Below, one piece after another: positions 18,754 through 26,625 of a DNA stretch of 64,000 nt. Positions within the stretch are counted from its first letter, which is position 1; each line of letters starts with the position of its first letter. The stretch lies in contig CAYXHZ010000005.1 of the NCBI GenBank assembly GCA_964465065.1, positions 1 through 64,000 of the forward strand, read 5' to 3'. The notes beneath the pieces are model-generated. The model made no database searches and was not told the DNA's origin. It was given only the letters and a program-made list of their open reading frames with translations. The stretch is from CAYMND01 sp964465065 (lineage in GTDB: Bacteria > Acidobacteriota > Aminicenantia > UBA2199). Made by a program: the position numbers and the translations under genes.

Positions 18754-19761
18754 TCAGACTGGAACGGAAGCGGCCGCCGCGGAGTGTGCTCTTTTTTTCA
18801 GACGCTGGCATCTTTCGAACAATTCGTCGGGGCTCAGTGTGGCGGCACCGATGCGTTCGATGACGATCGAGGCGGCGGCGTTGGCCAGCCACAGGGTCTG
18901 CCGGATCGGCAATCCGGCGACCATGCCCAGGATCAGCAGCGCGGCGAAGGTGTCGCCGGCGCCGGTCACATCGTAGACCTCATGGGAAAACGATGGCAGA
19001 TGGAAGGGCTGGTGTGAGCGTTGCCGGATGGTGACGCCCTGGGCGCCGCGGGTGATGATGGCTGAATCGGTCTGCAGCTTCTTCATCAACAGCGAGGCGG
19101 CTCTGGCGGCTTTGGCGTCGTTGTCGATGACCATACCCAGAACGGATTCCGCTTCGCTGCGATTGGGGGTGATCGTGCTGGCCTGCCGGAAAAAATGGAT
19201 GTTGGCCGGTTTGGGGTCCGCGATGACCGGAACCTGCCTGTCCCGGGCCAGGCGGATGACATGCTGGGCGAGCTCGGCGTTAAGGCAGCCTTTGGCGTAG
19301 TCCGACAACAGGTAGGCGTCGGCCGGACAGGTCGAGATTATCTGCCGGAGTTCGTGGCCGCTGGCCGAAGAGATGGGCTCGGCGGTCTCGTGATCGATCC
19401 GCAATATCTGCTGCCGGTTGGCGATCAGTCTCGTCTTGACGGGGGTTACCCGGCCGGGTTCCATAAGGCCGAGGTATCTGGCCGGGCTGATCTCGCGGAT
19501 GGTTCTGCCGGCCTGATCGTCGCCGGTGACTCCGGTCAGCGAGACCTGGGCGCCCAGGGCTGTCAGGTTGAGGAAGACGTTGCCGGCGCCGCCCAGCCGG
19601 TATTCTTCCCGCTCGCTGAGCAGGATGGGTACCGGCGCCTCGGGGGAAATCCGGTTGACCTGTCCGTAAAGGTAATGGTCCAGTATGATGTCGCCGACGA
19701 TCAGTATCCTCATGGCGGGGATCGAGGCCAGAAATTTCTGAAGCGCTGAGTTGGAAATCAT
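18754..19761 (-). CDS. rfaE1: D-glycero-beta-D-manno-heptose-7-phosphate kinase (HldE kinase domain only)
   Basis: PfkB-family kinase for the ADP-heptose pathway of LPS core synthesis. Shows GDIILDHYLYGQVNRISPEAP near the N-terminus, the PfkB signature around YDVTGAGDTFAALL with the catalytic Asp, and 335 residues matching the stand-alone kinase. The adenylyltransferase half (HldE C-terminal domain) is not fused and not in the window. Overlaps the O-antigen ligase stop by 4 bases (ATGA). Confidence 0.9.
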   Translation of the reverse strand: MISNSALQKFLASIPAMRILIVGDIILDHYLYGQVNRISPEAPVPILLSEREEYRLGGAGNVFLNLTALGAQVSLTGVTGDDQAGRTIREISPARYLGLMEPGRVTPVKTRLIANRQQILRIDHETAEPISSASGHELRQIISTCPADAYLLSDYAKGCLNAELAQHVIRLARDRQVPVIADPKPANIHFFRQASTITPNRSEAESVLGMVIDNDAKAARAASLLMKKLQTDSAIITRGAQGVTIRQRSHQPFHLPSFSHEVYDVTGAGDTFAALLILGMVAGLPIRQTLWLANAAASIVIERIGAATLSPDELFERCQRLKKRAHSAAAASVPV

Positions 19762-20975
19762 GGTTGGTCGGTCTGCGGCGCGGGTGCGGACTGGTAAGGG
19801 GGCAGGAAGGGCAGGGTGATATAGAAAAGCAGCAGGAAAAACAGCTCGGTGTCGCCGAAGTTGTATTCAAACAGACCGGCCACCAGGAAGGCGATGAAGG
19901 TATAGAATGAGGACTTGGCGATGATGGAGGCCGGGTAGGACGGATCGAGTCGGGACAGGATGAACAGGTCCCGGGCGACGATGAAGAACAGGGCGAGCAG
20001 GGCCAGCAGGCCGATGATGCCGCGCTCCGCCAGCATCTGCAGGAAATTGTTGTGCAGATGCATGTTGTCCTGTATGGCATCGGGGTGACGGTACTGGGGG
20101 TAGGCCGAGGCCACATTGTTGGCGCCCACGCCCGTTACGGGGAAATCCTTGAAGATCTCCCAGCCGGTGTAGACCATGTGAATCCGGTCCCGGTTGCTGG
20201 GACTGTTGATGTCGACGATCGATTTGATCCGCTCCTGTATGCTCTGGGGCGACAGACCGTACACGATCAGGACCAGGGGAATGAGGACCAGGATCCGTTT
20301 CCAGTTGAAACTGAGCAGGAACAGGCTGACGCTGACGATGATACCGACCCATACGGAACGGGTTTGCGCCAGGACGATCGGCACGGCCATGACCGCCAGA
20401 CCGGCGATGATCAATTTTTTTACGGTCGGATTGCGTTCGTAATGCTGGTAGACCACAAAGAAAACGAAACTGAGCATCAACAGGCCAGAATAGGTCATCC
20501 AGTGGGAAGTGAAGCCCTTGAGACGCTGGCTCAGCGATATCGCCTCCTGACCGTTCAGGATCCGTTGCAGGGTGATGAACAGGCCGACGATGCTGACCAG
20601 GATCGTGGAGGAGAAGAGTGTCGCCAGCGCCCAGTTGACCCTCTTTACGCTGAACAGGATCAGGGTCAGCAGGGGAATGAGCAGAAAATTGAGCAGGCTG
20701 CGGTTGTCTCTGAGGCTGGTCATCGGGTCGGTCGAGAAAGCGGTGCTGATCAGGGTGGCGGCGGTGAAAACCAGGGCGTACCAGAAAAAAAGCGGCTGAT
20801 CCGGTATGGTTTGCCGCTGGGTGGCGACCCGGTAGATGAACGCCGGCAGCAGAAGGAACAATGCGATATAGGCGCCGGCGATGGATACGTTGATGGCAAA
20901 AAGAAATATCAGCAGAAAAAGAAAGCTGCTATGGGACGATATATCCAAGAATGCTTTGCAGGACTGTTTTTGCAT
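19758..20975 (-). CDS. O-antigen ligase family membrane protein
   Basis: A 405-residue polytopic protein with about ten hydrophobic segments and the Wzy_C/WaaL-type large periplasmic loop, in which TGVGANNVASAYPQYRHPDA and HLHNNFLQMLAERGIIGLL carry the conserved Arg and His region. WaaL-type enzymes join O-polysaccharide to lipid A-core; polymerases of this fold are an alternative. Its start overlaps the GT9 gene by 47 bases, with GGAAG 6 nt before the ATG. Context (GT9 and heptose kinase) supports LPS assembly. Confidence 0.82.
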   Translation of the reverse strand: MQKQSCKAFLDISSHSSFLFLLIFLFAINVSIAGAYIALFLLLPAFIYRVATQRQTIPDQPLFFWYALVFTAATLISTAFSTDPMTSLRDNRSLLNFLLIPLLTLILFSVKRVNWALATLFSSTILVSIVGLFITLQRILNGQEAISLSQRLKGFTSHWMTYSGLLMLSFVFFVVYQHYERNPTVKKLIIAGLAVMAVPIVLAQTRSVWVGIIVSVSLFLLSFNWKRILVLIPLVLIVYGLSPQSIQERIKSIVDINSPSNRDRIHMVYTGWEIFKDFPVTGVGANNVASAYPQYRHPDAIQDNMHLHNNFLQMLAERGIIGLLALLALFFIVARDLFILSRLDPSYPASIIAKSSFYTFIAFLVAGLFEYNFGDTELFFLLLFYITLPFLPPYQSAPAPQTDQP

Positions 20976-21957
20976 CGATCACTTCCATACAGTTGATTGT
21001 ATCATATCGGCATTCCCTTTGCGAACAGGGGCGGCAGGGCAGGTCGGCTTCCAAAATGGTCACTTGGGCCGTGCGCCAGGGACCGCTGATGGCGGGAATG
21101 TTGGGTCCGTAAATGGCCACGATCGGAGTCTGGGTCAGCGAGGCCAGGTGCAAGGGGCCGGAGTCGGGTCCGAAGTAGCAGGAACTCCGGTGAATCAGTG
21201 CCAGAGTTTCCAATATGGTCAGCTTGCCCACCCAGTCCAGCGTCCAGTCCGGGGAAAGCGAATGCCAATGCTGTGAACGCCGGGCCTCCTCGGGGTTGTT
21301 GCCGATCAGATGGCAGTGCACTCTTTCTGCAGCGAGCGCCTGAATCAGCCACTGGTAGCGGTCGTCCCCCCAGTAGCGGAAGCGGTTTCCTGCACCGACG
21401 TGGATGACGACTTGAGGCCTGGCTGGGTCGACGGCCTTGTCGAGGGCTTTCGGCAGAGGAAGCGACTGCAGCGGCGTCTTAAGCTGATAAACTGGAGCCT
21501 GGTCGCAGGACAGGCCGATCTCCCGCAGCATGGACAGCTGGTTGTGCACCGAATGCATGACCGGCTGGCCGGCGCAACGGTTGTAGTTGAAACGGTTATA
21601 GGCCCAGTTGCGGTTCCTGGTGCGATAGCCGATCCGGGTCGGGCAGTTGCTGATGCGGGTCAGCAGGGCGCTTTTGGGGCCGGAATGCAGGTCGATGACG
21701 GTCTTAACTTTTTTGTCGGCAACCCAGCTGCGCCATTGACGGTAATCCTTCCACTTCATCTTGACGGGCAGGACGTACACTTCGTCGACTCCGGGCAACA
21801 ATTCCGCCAGTTGGGCGAAGGGCTCTTCCAGGACGTAATGGATCGGCGTGTCCGGGTGGGCCTGCCGGCACAGGCTCAGGGCGGGAAAGCTCATGATGAT
21901 GTCGCCCAGCAGTCTGAGCCGGATGAATACGATGGATTCGGGGGCGGAACGGTTCAT
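20929..21957 (-). CDS. Glycosyltransferase family 9, heptosyltransferase-like
   Basis: A 342-residue GT-B glycosyltransferase. The N-terminal RLRLLGDIIMSFPAL and the C-terminal donor-site motif YFGPDSGPLHLAS are typical of ADP-heptose:LPS heptosyltransferases. A cysteine-rich tail (LPCRPCSQRECRYDTINC) is commonly seen in this family. The gene overlaps the Trm112-like gene by 4 bases and the ligase gene by 47, so it is part of the LPS operon. Exact acceptor unknown. Confidence 0.87.
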   Translation of the reverse strand: MNRSAPESIVFIRLRLLGDIIMSFPALSLCRQAHPDTPIHYVLEEPFAQLAELLPGVDEVYVLPVKMKWKDYRQWRSWVADKKVKTVIDLHSGPKSALLTRISNCPTRIGYRTRNRNWAYNRFNYNRCAGQPVMHSVHNQLSMLREIGLSCDQAPVYQLKTPLQSLPLPKALDKAVDPARPQVVIHVGAGNRFRYWGDDRYQWLIQALAAERVHCHLIGNNPEEARRSQHWHSLSPDWTLDWVGKLTILETLALIHRSSCYFGPDSGPLHLASLTQTPIVAIYGPNIPAISGPWRTAQVTILEADLPCRPCSQRECRYDTINCMEVIDAKTVLQSILGYIVP

Positions 21958-22157
21958 TCAACTGCAATGGCCTTGTCGAGCAGCATGATGGGAATACCGT
22001 CCCGGACGGGATAGGCCAGTCTGCATGGCCGGCAGACCAGGGTCTGTTCCGTGCCGCGATCCGTCAGCTGCAGATCGCCTTTACAGGCCGGGCAGACCAG
22101 AAGCTCCATCAGCAGATCGGAAACCGGTTGCGCTTGCGATGCTTCTTTATGGACCAT
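21954..22157 (-). CDS. Trm112-like zinc-ribbon protein
   Basis: A 67-residue protein with two CxxC pairs (CPAC and CRPC) in the pattern ELLVCPACKGDLQ ... LVCRPCRLAYPVRDGIPIML, typical of Trm112/YcaR-type proteins found next to LPS genes. The frame extends upstream, but GAGG before ATG 22157 supports this start. Overlaps the GT9 start (ATGA). Probably a small zinc-binding accessory protein; partner unknown. Confidence 0.85.
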   Translation of the reverse strand: MVHKEASQAQPVSDLLMELLVCPACKGDLQLTDRGTEQTLVCRPCRLAYPVRDGIPIMLLDKAIAVE

Positions 22158-22207
22158 TGGATTACCTCGTGTATTGTCAAAACGGGTAGGGTCTGGTCTG
22201 CCGACAG

Positions 22208-22456
22208 TCAGTTCTGGTTCAGCATCTGCAAGGCTTCGCTGACGATCGATTGTCTGGAACGACGTTTTTTGCCCTGTTTGGGGCACAGCTTGGCGTCCTG
22301 GAGACGGATCTCGTTGATCATTTTGCTCAGGCTCTGGTAGGAGATGTTGAACTCTCTGGCCCATTCACTCATCGTCTTGGTTTCCCACTCGTTTACCAGT
22401 CTTACAACATCTTGTGGTTTGAGATAGGTTCTTTTCTTGGTCTGTTTCTTCATCAT
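22208..22456 (-). CDS. Small basic helix-turn-helix protein, unknown
   Basis: An 82-residue, lysine-rich protein. A helix-turn-helix is plausible in SEWAREFNISYQSLSKMINE, with basic arms on both sides (KKQTKKRTYLK and KQGKKRRSR). No ligand or oligomerisation domain is visible, so it may be a small DNA-binding regulator or nucleoid protein. AAGGAGA precedes the ATG at 22456 (a second ATG follows at 22453). The region upstream is strongly AT-rich, unlike neighbours. I do not recognise the family. Confidence 0.6.
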   Translation of the reverse strand: MMKKQTKKRTYLKPQDVVRLVNEWETKTMSEWAREFNISYQSLSKMINEIRLQDAKLCPKQGKKRRSRQSIVSEALQMLNQN

Positions 22457-22640
22457 ATTCTCCTTATCAACTTTCGTTATGATGTGTTCCTTATATATCA
22501 TTTTTTTAAAAATGTTTCTACCCTGTAACTAAAATGTCTGTAAATTTGGAATGATATTGATAATTAACCTGATCAGAAATTGTTTTTCCAAGTATTGATA
22601 TTTGCGATTTAACCCCCGCCCCATCTTCGTTAGCCTATAC
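22457..22640. other. AT-rich island upstream of the small HTH gene
   Basis: About 180 bases with conspicuously low GC compared with flanking genes, holding many TAAT/ATTA words and no open frame of note. It precedes the HTH gene on its coding strand and lies past the dgt stop. It could be a promoter and binding region for the HTH protein; no clean -35/-10 pair was found. Confidence 0.4.
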
Positions 22641-22694
22641 TGAATTCCGGTCTTGTCGGTTGCCGACGGAAAGGGTCGGCAGGTCGGCTCTGTA

Positions 22695-23765
22695 CTACAG
22701 GTAACGGGGTATCGACAGGCTGTTGAACAGGTTCAATGCGTAACGATCGGTCATACCGGCGACGAAATCGATGATACGCCGATCGACGGAATCCTGTTCG
22801 GGATAGGGAGCGATGTATTCCAGCGGGTTGCGGTGCAGATGATCCAGAATCCGGCCCAGGACTCCTTTGACCTTGTCACGTTCCTGCTGGAGGGGATCGG
22901 TGCTGTAGACCCGCGCGAACAGGAAATCGCGGATGTTTTCCAATTCCTGGTAAATCTCTGCCGAGAGGATGATGAATTCAAGCTGGTGGCGCAGAGTCTC
23001 GCGGACCACGTCCATGACAATGGTGTCGATGCGTTTGGCGAAACGTGTTCCCAGAATGGTCTGCGTGCTTTGCGGAATCTCGGTCTGTTTGATGATGCCG
23101 GCCCGGATGGCGTCGTCGAGGTCGTGGTTGACGTAGGCGATGATGTCCGATACCCGGACGATTTGCCCTTCCAGACTCAGCGGCAGCGCCGAACGGTCTT
23201 CGGGAATGATCGGTCCGGCTCCTTTGGAATGCTTGACGATGCCGTCGCGAACCAAGTCGCAGAGGTTGAGACCTTTGCCGTGGTATTCGAGCTGCTCGAC
23301 CAGGCGCAGGCTCTGCTGGTAATGTTTGTACGGGAATTGGGTCAGTTCGCGGATGACCCGTTCGCCGGTGTGTCCGAACGGGGTGTGACCCAGGTCGTGT
23401 CCCAGGGCGATGGCTTCGGTGAGATCCTCGTTGAGGTTGAGCGCCCGGGCGATGGTTCTCGAGATCTGGCTGACTTCGAGTGTATGGGTCAGCCGGGTGC
23501 GGAAGTGATCCCCTTCCGGGGAGATGAAGACCTGCGTTTTATGCTTGAGGCGGCGGAAGGATTTGCAATGCAGAATCCGGTCTCGGTCGCGCTGGAACTC
23601 GCTGCGGATCGCGGAAGGGGTCTCCGGGCGGACGCGGCAGGAGTTCACGCTTCTGGCGGCCCTGGGATGGAGAAGCTCTTCCCGTTGCAGCAGTTGTTGG
23701 TGGATGCTTTCGAATTGCGAATCATCGTGCAGGGGATTGTCGCGATCATTTGCTGAATTGTGCAT
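22695..23765 (-). CDS. dgt: Deoxyguanosinetriphosphate triphosphohydrolase-like HD protein
   Basis: Hydrolyses dNTPs to nucleoside and triphosphate. The N-terminal LLHPRAARSVNS-type segment, RDRILHCKSFRRLKHKTQVF, and the HD metal site in GHDLGHTPFGHTGE are characteristic, with the late His/Asp in VRVSDIIAYVNHD. Start is uncertain: ATG 23765 lacks a ribosome binding site, but a TACAAT -10 element at 23772-23777 suggests a leaderless transcript beginning there; ATG 23801 is another in-frame option. Length 356 residues suits the family. Confidence 0.9.
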   Translation of the reverse strand: MHNSANDRDNPLHDDSQFESIHQQLLQREELLHPRAARSVNSCRVRPETPSAIRSEFQRDRDRILHCKSFRRLKHKTQVFISPEGDHFRTRLTHTLEVSQISRTIARALNLNEDLTEAIALGHDLGHTPFGHTGERVIRELTQFPYKHYQQSLRLVEQLEYHGKGLNLCDLVRDGIVKHSKGAGPIIPEDRSALPLSLEGQIVRVSDIIAYVNHDLDDAIRAGIIKQTEIPQSTQTILGTRFAKRIDTIVMDVVRETLRHQLEFIILSAEIYQELENIRDFLFARVYSTDPLQQERDKVKGVLGRILDHLHRNPLEYIAPYPEQDSVDRRIIDFVAGMTDRYALNLFNSLSIPRYL

Positions 23766-23771
23766 AGCAGT

Positions 23772-23780
23772 ATTGTAGCA
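23772..23780 (-). promoter_or_regulatory. Extended -10 element ahead of dgt (possible leaderless mRNA)
   Basis: On the minus strand TGCTACAAT gives an extended -10 (TGn + TACAAT, 5 of 6). The predicted transcription start, about 7 nt downstream, coincides with the ATG at 23765. No -35 match was found. Confidence 0.3.
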
Positions 23781-23850
23781 GAGTTTTAAAGCAGTGAACA
23801 TGCAATCATGCCGTTGCAGACACAATTATGCTATATTATTTCTTTAATAT

Positions 23851-25098
23851 ATGAAAAAAAAGCAGAACAATCCGCCAAAGGCACCGCTCAGCGACGAAAA
23901 GGATCTGGCCTGGATCAAAGACCTGGTCGCAGGCCTGATCCGGCGTCACGGGCCGCGTTTGGCCGGAAGCCGTGGCTGTCTGGCGACCGCCCGGGAACTG
24001 AAGGAACAATTCCTGACGGTATGCGACCGCAGCTGGCTGCAGTCTTTTGTGCAACACCCGGACAGCTTCTGGCTGATACCGGCTCTGTGCGCCGGCGCGT
24101 ACAGCCTGGCGGCTTTGCTGTGGTTTTCGGGTCTGCACTTCGTTTACCCATTGGCCGTCCTGTCTGCCGGCCTGGTTTTCGGAATGACGCAGTTCTTTTT
24201 TCTGGGTGGCTTTTTCGATTTTATGTTTCCGCGCCGGCAGGGCACCAATGTCGTGGGCCTGATCGAGCCCGCTCGCCCGGCCGAACGGCAGCTCCTGGTC
24301 TGCGCCCACCACGACAGCGCCAAACGGATCCGCTTTCTGGAAGGTCCACAGATTCTGTACCCGCTGCAAATGATCGGCGCTATGGTTTTTTTTCTGCTGA
24401 CGAGCTTGGCCCTGCTCCTGGAAGCGCTGTTTGCGCAGCTTGGCCGGTCGGCTCTGTCCGTTGCGCCGAGCTGGCTGTTCGCCGGCGGCGCCGTGTTCAT
24501 CATCCCTTTCTTTTTCTTTTACCGCAGGCAGGGAAGTCCGGGGGCGGGAGACAATCTGCTGGCCTGCGTCCTGCTGGTCAGGCTGGCCCAAAAGATCCGG
24601 GCTGCGGGCGGCCTGACCCGGACCCGCCTGATTCTGGTCAGCCATGACGGCGAAGAAATCGGCATGCGCGGCGCCCACGCCTTTGTCCGGGAGTACGCGG
24701 AACTTCTCCGGGAGTACCCGCTCACGGTCATCAATCTGGACAGCCTGCACCGGATGGCGGACCTGACCCTGCTGAGCTCGGACCGCAACGGGACGGTCCG
24801 GCTTTCTCGAAAGCTGCAGGCGTACCTGCAGAAACTCTGGGGCGGGATGGGATACGATGTCAAATGCAAACGCTTGCCGGCGGGCGGGGGCGGAACCGAT
24901 GCCGCAGTGTATGCGGCCGCCGGTTGGGAAACGGCTTCCTTGATCGCCATCTCCACCGCCATGATCCGCAGCGGCCTGGTGTACCATACCGAACGGGACG
25001 ACGTGACCCGGCTCGACGACCGGGTCGTCGTCGCCGGCCTGGACCTGATGCTGCGAACGCTCCAGAGCCTTGATCGGGAAGAGATTCCGCGGGGTTGA
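23851..25098 (+). CDS. Membrane-bound M28 family metallopeptidase
   Basis: A 415-residue peptidase with di-zinc M28 motifs in order: HHDS (about 153-156), GAGDN (231-235), HDGEEIGMRGA (266-276, catalytic and ligand Glu), NLDS (296-298) and a late YHTERDDV. Two hydrophobic segments lie before the catalytic domain (about 74-92 and 100-122) and two more (about 172-192 and 206-224) are inserted between the first and second ligands. So the catalytic fold is interrupted by a membrane hairpin. Divergent from dgt. Substrate unknown; aminopeptidase activity is usual for the family. Confidence 0.85.
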   Translation: MKKKQNNPPKAPLSDEKDLAWIKDLVAGLIRRHGPRLAGSRGCLATARELKEQFLTVCDRSWLQSFVQHPDSFWLIPALCAGAYSLAALLWFSGLHFVYPLAVLSAGLVFGMTQFFFLGGFFDFMFPRRQGTNVVGLIEPARPAERQLLVCAHHDSAKRIRFLEGPQILYPLQMIGAMVFFLLTSLALLLEALFAQLGRSALSVAPSWLFAGGAVFIIPFFFFYRRQGSPGAGDNLLACVLLVRLAQKIRAAGGLTRTRLILVSHDGEEIGMRGAHAFVREYAELLREYPLTVINLDSLHRMADLTLLSSDRNGTVRLSRKLQAYLQKLWGGMGYDVKCKRLPAGGGGTDAAVYAAAGWETASLIAISTAMIRSGLVYHTERDDVTRLDDRVVVAGLDLMLRTLQSLDREEIPRG

Positions 25099-25150
25099 GC
25101 CTACGGCTCGACCATTCCACATTCCAATTGTATTTTCCCGGCACAGCCTA

Positions 25151-25179
25151 TTGACATGTATTCGTTATAAGATTATAAG
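25151..25179 (+). promoter_or_regulatory. Sigma-70-like promoter of the GntR-slipin operon
   Basis: Perfect TTGACA (25151-25156), a 17-bp spacer and TATAAG (25174-25179, 5 of 6), within a markedly AT-rich stretch. The predicted start is about 50 bp before the GntR ATG. Confidence 0.6.
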
Positions 25180-25214
25180 ATTAAAGAAATAAAAATATAG
25201 AGTAATATGAAAAT

Positions 25215-25236
25215 AGTACACGACAGGAGTGGTACT
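25215..25236 (+). promoter_or_regulatory. Inverted repeat over the GntR ribosome binding site, possible operator
   Basis: AGTAC (25215-25219) and GTACT (25232-25236) form a palindrome with a 12-bp centre that includes the AGGAG ribosome binding site. Autoregulatory GntR proteins often bind such sites near their own promoters. Arm length is short, so this is tentative. Confidence 0.3.
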
Positions 25237-25237
25237 C

Positions 25238-25624
25238 ATGATCAAGTTCATGCTCGATCCCAAGAGCGGCATCCCGTTTTACCGCCAGATCATCGATCAG
25301 ATCCGCTACGGCATCGCCACCGGTCGTCTGGCCATCGGTGAACAGCTGCCCACGGCCCGCTCTCTGGCCGTCGAATTGAAGATCAACCTCAACACCGTCA
25401 TCAAGGCATACAAAGAACTGGAAATACAGAATATCCTGGAAACGCAACAGGGGACTGGCACCTTCATCGGCAACGCCCGCCTCGATATTCCGCACAAGGA
25501 GCAGCAGGGGAAATTGAAGCAGATCTGCGACGAATTCGTGACCATGTCGGCCCATTACGGATTCAGCATCCAGGAGATGATCGGCGAACTGCAAAACCGT
25601 TCGCCTGGAGGTAAGAAAGTTTGA
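25238..25624 (+). CDS. GntR family regulator, YtrA-type
   Basis: A 128-residue regulator: winged HTH (YRQIIDQIRYGIATGRLAIGEQLPTARSLAVELKINLNTVIKAYKELE) followed by only a short C-terminal helix, as in the YtrA subfamily that usually controls adjacent membrane transport genes. AGGAG 8 nt upstream supports ATG 25238 over GTG 25229. Its 3' end overlaps the slipin gene TTG start (TTGA), so regulator and slipin are coupled. Confidence 0.88.
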   Translation: MIKFMLDPKSGIPFYRQIIDQIRYGIATGRLAIGEQLPTARSLAVELKINLNTVIKAYKELEIQNILETQQGTGTFIGNARLDIPHKEQQGKLKQICDEFVTMSAHYGFSIQEMIGELQNRSPGGKKV

Positions 25625-26565
25625 AATACCTGTTCCGTATCCTGGACGACCAGAAGCCGTTCAACCGGATGTCGATCCTGGTTCTCATCGTCGGCGGCGG
25701 CATCGCGGCGGCGCTGGAGCTCATGGGCGCGGCCGACGCCTGGCTGCTGGGAGCGATCGGTCTGTTCACCCTGTCCCTGGCCACTTCAGTCCGTCTGGCC
25801 GAACAGTGGGAACGGGCGGTGGTGTTGCGTCTGGGGCGCTTCAAAGCTCTCAAGGGACCCGGGATTTTTTTCATCGTTCCGTTCATCGATACCATCTACA
25901 AGTACATCGACCAGCGGGTTCGGGTCACCGATTTCCAGGCCGAGCAGACCCTGACCGCCGACACCGTGCCGGTCAACGTGGACGCCGTCGTCTACTGGAT
26001 GGTCTGGGACGCCGAGAAAGCCGCGCTGGAAGTCCAGAATTACAAGGAGGCGGTGGCCTACATCGCCCAGACCGGACTGCGCGACACCATCGGCAAGCAC
26101 CATCTGGCCGATCTGCTGCAGAATCGCCACAAGATCGCCGCCACCCTGCAGGAGACGCTCGATGAACTGACCAACCCCTGGGGCATCACCTGCCAGTACG
26201 TGGGCATCAAGGACATCGTGATCCCCGACAGTCTGGCCAACGCCATGAGCAAGCAGGCTCAGGCCGAGCGGGAGCGGCAGGCCCGGGTCATCCTCGGGAC
26301 GGCGGAGACCGAAATCGCCCGGAACTTCTCCGATGCCAGCCGGGAATACCTGGACAATCCGGTGGCCCTGCAGTTGCGCGGCATGAATATGCTGTTCGAG
26401 GGTCTCAAGGAGAAAGGATCGCTGGTCATCGTGCCCAGTTCGGCGCTCGACGCCATGAACATGGGCGCATTGAGCGGTCTGGTGGCCCTCGGCCGGCAGG
26501 GAGCCGACAATATGGCGACTCCGGATTCGTGCAAATCCAACGTGCAGACGGGGAAAATGCCTTGA
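25621..26565 (+). CDS. Slipin/stomatin-like SPFH (band 7) protein
   Basis: A 314-residue SPFH protein with two N-terminal hydrophobic segments (about 17-36 and 42-55) and a band 7 domain with QWERAVVLRLGRF, GPGIFFIVPFID and RVTDFQAEQTLTADTVPVNVDAVVYW. Slipins assemble on membrane microdomains and often partner with NfeD proteases, none of which is adjacent here. The start is TTG 25621, 9 nt after GGAGG. Pairing with a YtrA-type GntR suggests envelope-stress control (inference). Confidence 0.87.
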   Translation: MKYLFRILDDQKPFNRMSILVLIVGGGIAAALELMGAADAWLLGAIGLFTLSLATSVRLAEQWERAVVLRLGRFKALKGPGIFFIVPFIDTIYKYIDQRVRVTDFQAEQTLTADTVPVNVDAVVYWMVWDAEKAALEVQNYKEAVAYIAQTGLRDTIGKHHLADLLQNRHKIAATLQETLDELTNPWGITCQYVGIKDIVIPDSLANAMSKQAQAERERQARVILGTAETEIARNFSDASREYLDNPVALQLRGMNMLFEGLKEKGSLVIVPSSALDAMNMGALSGLVALGRQGADNMATPDSCKSNVQTGKMP

Positions 26566-26590
26566 CAGAGTGATGGCAATTTTGTAAATT
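26562..26590 (+). promoter_or_regulatory. Promoter of the TetR-RND efflux operon
   Basis: TTGACA (26562-26567, overlapping the slipin stop), a 17-bp spacer and TAAATT (26585-26590, 4 of 6). The transcript would start near 26597, inside the direct repeats described next. Confidence 0.5.
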
Positions 26591-26623
26591 TAACTGACGG
26601 TAAAAATATTTAACTCGGAGTAA
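26588..26623 (+). promoter_or_regulatory. Direct repeat at 20-bp period, candidate TetR operator
   Basis: ATTTAACTnnnnGTAA occurs at 26588-26603 and again at 26608-26623, two helical turns apart. The copies cover the predicted -10/start region and the ribosome binding site of the TetR gene. Each copy is partly palindromic (TTA...TAA), consistent with tandem TetR dimers. Confidence 0.45.
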
Positions 26624-26625
26624 TC

